In this document: positions 1-8,198 of the stretch, piece by piece | How positions within the stretch are numbered: position 1 is the first letter of the stretch | How the letters are laid out: each line of letters starts with the position of its first letter | NCBI GenBank assembly: GCA_039820405.1 | Contig: JBCBQC010000079.1 | Span: forward strand, 1-29,107 | Reading direction: 5' to 3' | Origin: CALLVY01 sp937899855 | GTDB lineage: Bacteria > Bacteroidota > Bacteroidia > Chitinophagales > Saprospiraceae | DNA: 29,107 nucleotides | The notes under the pieces: generated by a model | The model's database searches: none | What the model was told of the DNA's origin: nothing | The model's input: the letters and a program-made list of their open reading frames with translations, nothing else | Program-made: the position numbers and the translations under genes

Positions 1-1787
1 GCTACGACGAACAGACCACCGTCATGGTCGTAGCGGAAATACACGTAGATGTCATCCACGGGAACGAATTGAGTCATTCGTCCTCCTTGTAAAGCGGGCG
101 TATTTTTTCGATAGTTGGCCAGGGTTTTGACGTACTGGTAGGCCCGCTCCTCCGCCGGGGTTCGACCACTGGCCGCAAATTTATCGGTAGCATCGTCCGA
201 CCACCCGCCGGGAAAATCCACCCTTCCTCCTTCCCCGAAGGCGCCCCCTACCCCCTCTTTTCCACTCAGCATGATTTCCGTACCGTAGTACATCATGGGT
301 ACGCCACGCAGGGTCAGCAGTAGGGCGATCCCACTGCGGTACTTGTTCCAACTGCTATCTACGCCATCCACGCAATAGAAGCGGGACACGTCGTGGTTGT
401 CCAGAAAGATGACATTGCGGTAGGGATCTTCGTAGAGAAAGTCTTTGGCCAGGGCATAGTACAATTTGGAAACGCCATCGGTCCAGCCCTGTTTTTTGGT
501 CAGGGCATCCATGATGCCGTACTGGACTTGGTAGTCCGTGACGGCGGGCATGTGCGAATTGTAGCCTTCGCGGAGGTCGTTGTCTTGGGCAAAGTGGGCC
601 TGGATGGTGGACCCGTGTACCCAGGTTTCGGCAAAGAGGCCAACGCGGGGGTACTGATCGGTCATGGCCTGGCCCCAGCGGCTGGCAAAATCGGGGTCGG
701 GATAGGCGTAGGTATCGACGCGGTAGGCATCCTGACCGCTGTATTCGAGCCACCACAGGTGGTTTTGGATGAGGTAACGCGCCACGTGAGGGTTCTGCTG
801 ATTGAGATCGGGCATGTGCCGATCAAACCAGCCGTCCGACATGATGGCCCGGTCGTATTCCGAGGCGTAGGGGTCCATCAAGGTGGGCGCCCGGTAGCTG
901 GTTTTGGTGTATTCGGGCCACTGGTGAATCCAGTCCTCGCTCGGCAGATCGCGAATAAACCAGTGCTGGTCACCGACGTGGTTGTGGATCACGTCCATGA
1001 CGACCTTGATCCCCCGTTGGTGGCACGCTTGGACCAGTTGGCGGTAGAGTTCGTTGTCGCCCAGACGGGGATCGACCCGGTAGTGGTCGGTAGGGGCGTA
1101 ACCGTGGTAGGACTCGTAGGCTTGATCGTTTTCGAAGACGGGGTTGAGCCAAAGCGCCGTGATCCCCAATTCCTGAAGGTAGTCGAGCCGGTCGAGGACG
1201 CCCTGCAGGTCACCGCCGTGGCGAAAGTAGACGTTGTCCCGGTTGATGCCCGTTTGGTTCATCCCGGGCAGGTCGTCATTCCGGGGATCGCCATTGGCGA
1301 AGCGGTCGGGCATGATGAGGTAGACGAGATCTTCGGGCCCGAGCCCCTGTATCCAGTCGCTGTGCAGGGTACGGTTGCGCAGTTCGCAGACAAAGCGCTT
1401 GCGTTCTTCCCCGCGCTTCAGTTCGAGTTCCAGTTGACCGGCTGGTGTACCCGGTCCAATGTGGAGGTGGACAAAGAGGTAGTTGGGGTTTTGGGGCCGA
1501 TCGATTGCCAGGAGCTCTACCCCGGGATAGTCGATGCGCAGCTCCATATCGCCAATGCCCCGGCTGTGTAGCATCAGTTCGAGATTGGGGTCGACCATTC
1601 CGACCCACCAAAAAGGGGGCACCATCCGGTCCTGATCGACGGGGCCATTACCATCAGCGGGAATAAAACGGACTTCCGACTCCTTGACGCCTTCGGGAAA
1701 GCGGTCTTCTTCCTGGCCGAAGAGGCAGGGCCCTAGTAAAATAAAGATGCCACAAATAACGGATTGAATGGTACTTTTCCCCACCAT
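1..1787 (-). CDS. GH13 alpha-amylase family enzyme (SusA/neopullulanase/cyclomaltodextrinase-like), C-terminus cut by window edge
   Basis: Predicted exported alpha-glucan hydrolase, probably periplasmic, acting on malto-oligosaccharides, cyclodextrins or pullulan. The start at 1787 gives a hydrophobic signal peptide of about 24 residues ending in LFG before QEED. Residues about 35-125 resemble the N-terminal domain of cyclomaltodextrinases (PPFWWVGM near its start). The GH13 barrel follows, with region I DVIHNH, the nucleophile Asp358 in RVDTY, the acid/base Glu387 in FAETW, and Asp466 in FLDNHD. All three catalytic residues are present, so the enzyme should be active. The reading frame is open to base 1 and the C-terminal beta domain is only partly seen. 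It is the last visible gene of a minus-strand set: 89 bp downstream of the small lipoprotein gene, which follows the GH65 gene. Exact substrate cannot be told from sequence. Confidence 0.93.
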   Translation of the reverse strand, partial: MVGKSTIQSVICGIFILLGPCLFGQEEDRFPEGVKESEVRFIPADGNGPVDQDRMVPPFWWVGMVDPNLELMLHSRGIGDMELRIDYPGVELLAIDRPQNPNYLFVHLHIGPGTPAGQLELELKRGEERKRFVCELRNRTLHSDWIQGLGPEDLVYLIMPDRFANGDPRNDDLPGMNQTGINRDNVYFRHGGDLQGVLDRLDYLQELGITALWLNPVFENDQAYESYHGYAPTDHYRVDPRLGDNELYRQLVQACHQRGIKVVMDVIHNHVGDQHWFIRDLPSEDWIHQWPEYTKTSYRAPTLMDPYASEYDRAIMSDGWFDRHMPDLNQQNPHVARYLIQNHLWWLEYSGQDAYRVDTYAYPDPDFASRWGQAMTDQYPRVGLFAETWVHGSTIQAHFAQDNDLREGYNSHMPAVTDYQVQYGIMDALTKKQGWTDGVSKLYYALAKDFLYEDPYRNVIFLDNHDVSRFYCVDGVDSSWNKYRSGIALLLTLRGVPMMYYGTEIMLSGKEGVGGAFGEGGRVDFPGGWSDDATDKFAASGRTPAEERAYQYVKTLANYRKNTPALQGGRMTQFVPVDDIYVYFRYDHDGGLFVV

Positions 1788-1876
1788 GAAAGTCGTCAGT
1801 TTTAGGTTTGTGATCAAAGCCTAAAAATAAGAAGGGATTTAAACTTTTCTGACGAATTCCGACGAAAAGGCAGCGC

Positions 1877-2392
1877 TTAACGTACGGGGCGCTCGTTTTC
1901 CTTGACCATCTTGATCTGAATGCCCCGTTTGGTGCGCGAGGTATTGCCCAGGAAGGCTACGATATCCATACCCGCACCCTGTACCTGAAACTCATCGTAG
2001 ATGACTTCGGACTGGTCGTAGTAAAAATTAATCAGGGTCGACTCTCCATCGTAGGTCCATTTGCCCGAGTTGGTTTGCTCTTGCCAGATACCACTGGTAA
2101 AGGTTTGATCGCCCTTGAGGTCGATCCAGCGCCCCAGATAGTCGTCTTTGACTTTGGGATCTTTGATCCCCGCGACGGTTTGGTAATGCCAAAGTCCAAT
2201 CAGTGGGGCCAGCACGCTGGCTTCTACGTGGGGAACCTCCGTTTTGGTGGGGGCGGGAGCCGTTTTTGCGGTGGTCGGGGCCACCTCTGTTCCTTCGGCC
2301 TCCACTGCCGCAGCGGCTTCTCCTGGCGCTCCGTCACCTTGGCAGGCCAGAACACTGAGCGCAATGGCCAGAAATAGGATCGTATGCTTCAT
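1877..2392 (-). CDS. Small lipoprotein with a lipocalin-like domain, between GH65 and GH13 genes
   Basis: Predicted 171-residue lipoprotein. A hydrophobic signal ends in SVLAC, so Cys17 should be lipidated. Residues 18-55 form a low-complexity Ala/Glu/Pro/Thr tether. From about residue 62 the protein has a compact all-beta pattern (LIGLWHYQTVAG, then SGKWTYDGES, then INFYYD) typical of the short lipocalin-like domains of Bacteroidota lipoproteins. That family assignment is by pattern only. No enzymatic motif is visible. It lies 44 bp after the GH65 stop and 89 bp before the GH13 start, on the same strand, so it is probably co-transcribed and may bind a glycan or accompany the hydrolase at the membrane. 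That role is inferred only from position. Confidence 0.8.
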   Translation of the reverse strand: MKHTILFLAIALSVLACQGDGAPGEAAAAVEAEGTEVAPTTAKTAPAPTKTEVPHVEASVLAPLIGLWHYQTVAGIKDPKVKDDYLGRWIDLKGDQTFTSGIWQEQTNSGKWTYDGESTLINFYYDQSEVIYDEFQVQGAGMDIVAFLGNTSRTKRGIQIKMVKENERPVR

Positions 2393-2436
2393 TGTGTTTT
2401 ATGATTTTGAATAATCCATCAAAAGCAATTCCAAAA

Positions 2437-4641
2437 TTAGCAAAGTATCTGGGCTCCCCCCAATATTTCTTTCAAATTTCCCCCGACCGCCACCCTCACC
2501 GACCGATCGGATTCATTGTACAGCACGCTACGGCTCCGATCGACCTCCAAACGCAACCGACGGTTTTGAAAATAAAAGGAAAACCGGTAGCCCGTCCACT
2601 GCTCCGGCAGATAGGGGGCCAACACCAGGTGATCCACCCGACTGCGCAATCCCGCAAAGCCAAATACTACGGCCATCCAAGCCGCTCCCAAGGCGGAGCC
2701 ATCAACCGATAATCCCCAGTCGGATTCGTCCGCCAATAGCCGGTCAAACAATTCCTGCGCCCGCTTTCGCTCGCCCAGTCGCGCCGCCAAGATGGTAGGA
2801 ATCCCGGGAGCCGTGGGCGTTTCGTAGCGCTGTAGCTTTTCGTAGTGTTGAAAATTGGCCCTCAGGATGGATTCCTCGAAGTGGGCCGCAAACTGGTACA
2901 GCCCCAACAGCACCTCCGGTTGCTGAACCTCGCGTACAAGTTGCCGCCGGTGTACGGGCTCCCTGACTGGCGTACTGGCTTCCCCATCGGTGGCAACCTC
3001 CGTTGCGGGTTCGGGCAGGTCAAAGTAGTCCGCGTGGGCGGGAATGATCCCTTCACCGTTGGGGGTCGGGAGGTAAAAATTGGTCGCAATGGCTGTCCAC
3101 TGCTTGGTTTCGGTATATTCGTAAAACTTGCACCGCTCCTCCAGGGCCGCATAACGCTCCGCGGCGGCGGTTTTGACCCAGCGGACGGTTTCGACGGCGT
3201 ATTCGAGGGTCCAACGGGCCAGGTAGCTGGTGTACCAGGGCTTATTGCGGTGCTGGCTGTACTCATTTGGGCCCGTCACTCCGTGGAGTAGGTACTGCTG
3301 TTTGCCGGGGGAAAAATGAACCCGTTGGGTCCAGAAACGCGCGAGCCCAATCAGCAGCTCCAGGCCCCGGTCGATCATAAATTCGCGATCGCCAGTTTGT
3401 TGCTCGTAGCAGTAGATCGAGTAGGCCAACGTGGCGTTGGCCGATAGCAAGTCCGCACGGATGGGGGCAGCAGAGCGGGCGGCTTGGGATACGCGGGCGC
3501 GGGTGGGGAAAAGGGTGGCACCCCGATCGTAACCCAGCGCGGTAGCGCAGTGCAAGGCCCGGGGGAGGTGAGCATAGCGGTAGTCAAGGAGCGCTTTGGC
3601 AAGGCGGGGGCGCAGGTGGAGGTAAAAAGGAAAAGCGTAGACCTCCCATTCCCAAGGGGCCGATTGGGCGGAAAGCTCCAGGGCCGATTGCCGGGGGGCG
3701 TAGAACGGGAGCGCCCGATCACCCGAGCCGTAGGCCTGAAGGAGCTGGAAACATTGAAAGCGCAACTGCTGCTGGACCTCGGGGGCACCGTCGACTTCCA
3801 GATCGCATGCCTCCCAGCGTTGGGCCCACACCTCGCGGTGGGCCTCCCGCAGGATGGTATAGCCCTGACGGCTAGCCGCCGTCAGTTGGTCGCGGCAAGC
3901 CGCCATCAGACGGTCCCTTTGGTCGTAGTGGCCCAGCAGGGCACACATCCACTTGTCGATTCGTACCCGGTCGCCATCCACTACGTCGAGATCGAGGCTG
4001 AGGCGGACCATTTTGGCGATCGGGGAAATTTGGACGGGATGGTCGATCAACTCTCCATTGCGGTGTACCTCAAACTGGATACCCAGGGTAGCCAAATCCC
4101 CCCAGTCGCTATCGCGGGGGCCCGCCAACTGTAAGACGCCAGCCCTTTGGTCCGCATGCTTCCAGCGGTAGGCCCAGCCCGTGGCGAACACCTCCGGATG
4201 AACTTGTAGTTCGACATCAATGCTGATGGTGGCCGCAAAATTAAGCGCTTCAATGGTGTAGCGCAGTGCTCCCAAACCCGACTCGGCCGCACTGCAAAAA
4301 CGCTTGCTACTGACCTTGATCCGTTTGCCACTTACCAACCGGATGTCAAAACTGCGCTCGACCTCGGCATGCCGCAGGTCCAATTTGCGCGCGTAGCGGT
4401 TGATTTCGCAGAGGCTCAGATCTACCAACTCCCCATCGATTCGGATACGCAATCGACACCAGTCGATACCGGAACGGGGAGAGGCCGTGCTACCCTCCGA
4501 TCCGTAGGGTTCTGCAAAATGACCATCCATCCGCAGGCGGTCGTTGTTGAGCACAAAATAAGCCCGCCGGCGATCCAGGCTTGCAGCGTTCAAACGGTTT
4601 TCGCAGAGCTGCCAGGGGTCAATGGGAAAAAGTCTACTCAT
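2437..4641 (-). CDS. Glycoside hydrolase family 65 protein (maltose phosphorylase-like fold, possibly a hydrolase)
   Basis: A 734-residue protein of usual GH65 length, with N-terminal beta domain, (alpha/alpha)6 barrel and short C-terminal beta domain. The GH65 general acid is Glu460 in the segment GVTGPNEYSQ, followed by KPWYTSYLA, which matches the acceptor region of Bacteroidota members. The segment VQQPEVLLGLYQF and the closing AAWMAVVFGFAGLR are also family-like. The phosphorylase motif HxSSLS, which helps bind phosphate, is absent: that position reads YETPTAPGIPT and contains Glu607, 147 residues after Glu460. This suits an inverting hydrolase better than a phosphorylase. No signal peptide is present and a stop codon lies in frame shortly upstream of the ATG, so the enzyme is probably cytoplasmic. 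First gene of the GH65-lipoprotein-GH13 set; no beta-phosphoglucomutase gene is seen beside it. Confidence 0.92.
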   Translation of the reverse strand: MSRLFPIDPWQLCENRLNAASLDRRRAYFVLNNDRLRMDGHFAEPYGSEGSTASPRSGIDWCRLRIRIDGELVDLSLCEINRYARKLDLRHAEVERSFDIRLVSGKRIKVSSKRFCSAAESGLGALRYTIEALNFAATISIDVELQVHPEVFATGWAYRWKHADQRAGVLQLAGPRDSDWGDLATLGIQFEVHRNGELIDHPVQISPIAKMVRLSLDLDVVDGDRVRIDKWMCALLGHYDQRDRLMAACRDQLTAASRQGYTILREAHREVWAQRWEACDLEVDGAPEVQQQLRFQCFQLLQAYGSGDRALPFYAPRQSALELSAQSAPWEWEVYAFPFYLHLRPRLAKALLDYRYAHLPRALHCATALGYDRGATLFPTRARVSQAARSAAPIRADLLSANATLAYSIYCYEQQTGDREFMIDRGLELLIGLARFWTQRVHFSPGKQQYLLHGVTGPNEYSQHRNKPWYTSYLARWTLEYAVETVRWVKTAAAERYAALEERCKFYEYTETKQWTAIATNFYLPTPNGEGIIPAHADYFDLPEPATEVATDGEASTPVREPVHRRQLVREVQQPEVLLGLYQFAAHFEESILRANFQHYEKLQRYETPTAPGIPTILAARLGERKRAQELFDRLLADESDWGLSVDGSALGAAWMAVVFGFAGLRSRVDHLVLAPYLPEQWTGYRFSFYFQNRRLRLEVDRSRSVLYNESDRSVRVAVGGNLKEILGGAQILC

Positions 4642-4817
4642 GTATTGCGGTAATTAGGGAAAGCGGGGGTAAATACTTGCAGCGTTTTTTGGAGGGTAGC
4701 AACAAGATAAGGAAGTAGGCTCTCTTTGCCTAAAGGCCGGACCAAAATGTCTCGTGGCCCAGGCAGAATTTCACCGGTGGAGCACGGGCAAAAGCCCAGC
4801 AGTTTTTATCTTGGGAA

Positions 4818-6152
4818 ATGATTTCACGCTTTGTGGACTTTTGGCAAACTTGGACGGCAGGACGCAGCAGCGATCGCTACCTGCTGGCCGTCAGTGGGGG
4901 GCTCGACTCGATGGCCCTCAGCCACCTCTTTTTGGAAAATAACCTGACCTTCGGTATCGCCCACTGTAATTTTCAGTTGCGCGGCCCCGAAGCGGATGCC
5001 GACGCCGCCTTCGTCCACAACTTTGCCCAGTCGCAGCAACTGCCCCATTACCAAACAAAGTTTGACACCACTACCCTTGCCCAGCAAGAACGCCAGTCGA
5101 TCCAGGAATGCGCCCGCGAGCTGCGCTACCGGTGGTTGGAGAAAGTTCGCCAGGAAGAAAGTTACGATTGGATCGTGACGGCCCACCACCTCAATGACAG
5201 CCTCGAAACCCTCCTGTACAACCTCACCAAGGGCAGTGGCCTACGCGGGCTTCACGGTATTCCCCCACAAACGGGGAAGGTCATTCGCCCGCTCTCCGAC
5301 GTTTCCCGTTCGGAGCTCGAAGCCTACGTGACCACCCAAAGCATCGCCTATCGAGAAGATGCCTCCAATGCCCAGGTCAAATACCGCCGCAATCTGATCC
5401 GTCACCGCGTACTCCCCGTACTGCGCACGATCAACCCCGGTCTGGAAGACACTTTTCGCCATACCCTCCAACACCTACGCGAAAGCGAATGGCTCTACCA
5501 AAGTGCCGTCGATCAATTGCGCAGCGAATGGCTCCTGTCGACCCCGGAGGGCGTACGCATCCACTGGCAGGCGCTGCGCAGGCTACCCGCCCGCGATACC
5601 CTGCTCTACGAGTTTTTACGGGAGTACGGGTTTACCAGCCCCCAACTTCGGCAACTGTCCGCGGGGGGGCCTACCCAGAGTGGCCGCTTGTTTTACAGTA
5701 GCACCCACCAACTGCTCGTCGATCGCGACTACCTCTACGTACGTCCGCTGACTCCCGTGAAGTCCCAGACGCACTCGATTGGAGCGGACGCAGAGGAAAT
5801 TTACCTCCCCGAAGGCCGCCTACACCTCCGGCGTTTGGAGCGGGCACCGGAACGGTTTCCCCGCGATCCCGATCGGGCCTACCTCGCGGCCAAAGCACTG
5901 CACTTCCCCTTACAACTACGCCGTTGGTGTGCCGGAGACTATTTCCATCCCCTGGGAATGGAGGGGCATCGTCAGAAACTGCAAGACTTTTTTAGCAACG
6001 CCAAATTATCGCGTTTTGCCAAGGAACAGGTGTGGCTGCTCGAATCAGCGGGAGAGATTTGCTGGGTGGTGGGATGGCGTAGCGACGAGCGGTTTAGGGT
6101 CACCCAGGCCCAGGAGGTGGTTTACGAGTGTACTTGGACGCTCAATTCTTAA
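4818..6152 (+). CDS. tilS: tRNA(Ile)-lysidine synthase
   Basis: Cytoplasmic enzyme that attaches lysine to C34 of the CAU-anticodon tRNA-Ile using ATP, changing its decoding from AUG to AUA. It is 444 residues, normal for the long bacterial form. The N-terminal PP-loop is clear: AVSGGLDS with SGGLDS at residues 26-31. It is followed by AHCNFQLRG and TAHHLNDSLETLLYNL, both characteristic of TilS, and by KYRRNLIRHRVLP. The C-terminal substrate-binding domain is present, with PLGMEGHRQKLQDFF. The gene is divergent from the GH65 gene, with a 176 bp spacer. It is 82 bp upstream of the lipoprotein array on the same strand, and read-through into the array is possible. No strong Bacteroidota -33/-7 promoter was recognised in the spacer. 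Confidence 0.97.
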   Translation: MISRFVDFWQTWTAGRSSDRYLLAVSGGLDSMALSHLFLENNLTFGIAHCNFQLRGPEADADAAFVHNFAQSQQLPHYQTKFDTTTLAQQERQSIQECARELRYRWLEKVRQEESYDWIVTAHHLNDSLETLLYNLTKGSGLRGLHGIPPQTGKVIRPLSDVSRSELEAYVTTQSIAYREDASNAQVKYRRNLIRHRVLPVLRTINPGLEDTFRHTLQHLRESEWLYQSAVDQLRSEWLLSTPEGVRIHWQALRRLPARDTLLYEFLREYGFTSPQLRQLSAGGPTQSGRLFYSSTHQLLVDRDYLYVRPLTPVKSQTHSIGADAEEIYLPEGRLHLRRLERAPERFPRDPDRAYLAAKALHFPLQLRRWCAGDYFHPLGMEGHRQKLQDFFSNAKLSRFAKEQVWLLESAGEICWVVGWRSDERFRVTQAQEVVYECTWTLNS

Positions 6153-6234
6153 TATTCGCAAAAAAATTATACGTATTTGGCAATATTCGCTACAAAATGG
6201 ATACGGCAGGCGCCTATCATTGTAGAAAAAAGTC

Positions 6235-7185
6235 ATGGAGCCTACCCAACGTCCTTCGTCCCCACCCAAAAAGTGCAATGCTCACCGCCCGCGAAACGTA
6301 GTTTTGAGCTGGCGGGAGGGCCGTCTGCGGATTCGCATTCCCGTACCGACGGTGCTGATTTTACTGAGCCTCACCCTCTCTTCTTGCTCGCATTATTTTT
6401 ATACTCCCGTGCCGCACGGTGACTTGGTGCTGGAGGAGAAGGGGGACCTCAAAGCTGCCCCGAGCGGCGGCTTCACCGAAATAACGGTGGAGGACGAGCA
6501 GCGGGAGGACCGCCGATTGCTGCGATCCCACCTCGGTATACAAGCTGCATACAGCCCCATCCAGGGCCTTGGCCTCCACCTCAGCGGTCAAATGGTTGGC
6601 GATACCTACGTCGGCTTGGTTTCCGAACCAGCGCCGGTAAACCAGAGTACCTTTGTCAATTTGTCGGTCAGCCATTACACCAACAACTTGGCGAGGCCTG
6701 GCGAGGCTGGTCGGGGCAATCGCATTACCTGGGAAAATTCCCTCGGTCTGGGCTTCGGTAGTATTCGTCATCAGCGGCCCGGGGGAGATGGTTTCAACAC
6801 GACCTTTACCAAATTTTTTCCGCAATCCACCATGCACTGGCGAATTGGAAAACGCTTCCTGGCGGGGGGAACGGTCAGTCCGACCTTTTTGTGGTACCGC
6901 TCCATCGAGCTGGCCAGTGGCTCTAGTGAGTCCCTCCGGGAGGAAGTCAGGAACCTGGAGCGTAGGGACCCCCTTTTTTACTTCGAAACTGGGGTATATT
7001 TCCAACTGGGCTGGGAACGATTCAAATTCCTGTGGTCCATTCGCAGTACGTTGTTTTCGGACGTACTGCTCTCGTCGTCAGCACTGATCAGTCACGCTCC
7101 CGTACGGGCCACGTTCGGGGTAGCTTTCGATCTCCACCGATTCTTCAAACCGCCCTCTCGTAACGGAGACCGCGGAAAATTCTGA
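6235..7185 (+). CDS. Predicted outer-membrane beta-barrel lipoprotein, tandem paralogue 1
   Basis: A 316-residue protein of unassigned function, first of four tandem paralogues. It has a basic n-region of about 35 residues, a hydrophobic stretch (VLILLSLTLSS) and a lipobox with predicted lipidated Cys51. The mature start reads CSHYFYTPVPHGDL, followed by EKGDLKAAPSGG. Shared family blocks: AYSP near residue 105, WENSLGLGFGSIRH, FTKFFPQS, SPTFLWY and DPLFYFETGVYFQ. The alternating hydrophobic/polar pattern with aromatic residues at strand ends suggests a small beta barrel; this is inferred, not shown. Bacteroidota genomes commonly encode lipoproteins with a Tyr-Pro plus KGE/KGD entry motif and a predicted barrel, and this family resembles them. 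No other in-frame ATG shortens the unusual n-region. Paralogue 2 starts 23 bp downstream. Confidence 0.87.
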   Translation: MEPTQRPSSPPKKCNAHRPRNVVLSWREGRLRIRIPVPTVLILLSLTLSSCSHYFYTPVPHGDLVLEEKGDLKAAPSGGFTEITVEDEQREDRRLLRSHLGIQAAYSPIQGLGLHLSGQMVGDTYVGLVSEPAPVNQSTFVNLSVSHYTNNLARPGEAGRGNRITWENSLGLGFGSIRHQRPGGDGFNTTFTKFFPQSTMHWRIGKRFLAGGTVSPTFLWYRSIELASGSSESLREEVRNLERRDPLFYFETGVYFQLGWERFKFLWSIRSTLFSDVLLSSSALISHAPVRATFGVAFDLHRFFKPPSRNGDRGKF

Positions 7186-7208
7186 TAAAGCACGAAAAAC
7201 CAAATGGT

Positions 7209-8147
7209 ATGAAAAATAGTCAATCTACGGGGCAACCCAATCTCCGGGACACTCCTACCCCATCGGAAAAAGTACCAGGTAGCGGACCGGTAAGCTACCA
7301 CACCTACAACCGGACACTGCTATTGCTGCTGCTGATGGTATGCAGTTTCAGCTTTGGTGCTTGTAGCCGTTATTTCTACGCCCCTACTTCCCACGGTAAT
7401 TTGATGCTAGAACGCAAGGGCGACCTAAGGGTCTCGGGAGGGATTGGATCAAGCGACGTAAAAAAAGATGGGGATTGGGAAAAAGAAACACAGTCGCGCC
7501 AGATACAGTATGACCTCCAACTGGCTTACAGCCCGGCAAACCGGATCAGTCTTCACTTGAGCAGCCAAGCCTTTCACCACAATCGCATGAGCGGCCGTAC
7601 GAATACGGACCACGAAAGCCGGAGCGACTTTTTTAATTTATCCATCGGTTACTATTCGATCTTTAACTCCAAGGGTAGGGATCAGCCGGAGGAGCGGCGC
7701 TGGGGGCTGGAACACAGCCTGGGCTTCGGTCGGGGCAACATCCGCTACCACAAGGCTCCAGAACCAGGATTTGAACTTCAATTCAATAAATTCTTCCTCC
7801 AGACCCATTACCGCTACTGTCCAAACGAAAACGTCGAATTCGCCTTTAGCCTCAGCCCTACCCTAGTAGATTACCGCTCCATCACTTCGGTCAACGAGCC
7901 CGATGACTATCTCGAAGAGGTCTTCACCGCTATCGATCGGTGGCGCCCCCTGTTCTTTCTCGAAACCGGTACTTACCTCGAAATCAAGCACGATCCCATT
8001 CGGTTTTTTTGGTCGATCCGCAGTACGATACCCGGATCAGTTCTGTATTTTCGATCGCGGCGCATCGACCAACTGCCCCTCACCAGCCAGGTTGGAATAG
8101 CACTGAATCTCAATCGCATTTTTACCTCCAAATCATCCAACAACTAG
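7209..8147 (+). CDS. Predicted outer-membrane beta-barrel lipoprotein, tandem paralogue 2
   Basis: A 312-residue paralogue of the preceding gene. It has a polar, Pro/Ser-rich n-region of about 35 residues, then a Leu-rich signal (LLLLLLMVCSFSFGAC) with predicted lipidated Cys52. The mature start CSRYFYAPTSHGNL and the following ERKGDLRVSGGIG are the family signature. Later shared blocks are LQLAYSPANRISLHLSSQ, FFNLSIGYYS, LEHSLGFGRGNIRYH, FNKFFLQTHY, SLSPTLVDYRS and RPLFFLETGTYLE. The family spacing is preserved with no frameshift, so this copy looks functional. It sits 23 bp after paralogue 1 and 51 bp before paralogue 3, consistent with one transcript. Predicted location is the outer membrane by lipid anchor and barrel. 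The function is unknown. Confidence 0.87.
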   Translation: MKNSQSTGQPNLRDTPTPSEKVPGSGPVSYHTYNRTLLLLLLMVCSFSFGACSRYFYAPTSHGNLMLERKGDLRVSGGIGSSDVKKDGDWEKETQSRQIQYDLQLAYSPANRISLHLSSQAFHHNRMSGRTNTDHESRSDFFNLSIGYYSIFNSKGRDQPEERRWGLEHSLGFGRGNIRYHKAPEPGFELQFNKFFLQTHYRYCPNENVEFAFSLSPTLVDYRSITSVNEPDDYLEEVFTAIDRWRPLFFLETGTYLEIKHDPIRFFWSIRSTIPGSVLYFRSRRIDQLPLTSQVGIALNLNRIFTSKSSNN

Positions 8148-8198
8148 CCCCAATAGATACCCCAAACGGGCCACTGCGGTCCACCAAAAAAATACGTT

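Noticed and set aside
393..1571. Long plus-strand open frame (about 390 codons) opposite the GH13 gene
   Set aside because: It is antisense to a gene with complete GH13 motifs, has a Val/Gly-rich composition typical of reverse-frame shadows, and shows no recognisable domain.
4642..4817. Possible divergent promoter between the GH65 gene and tilS (TATCTTGG near 4807)
   Set aside because: It has one mismatch to the -7 consensus, lies almost on the tilS start codon and has no -33 partner at proper spacing.
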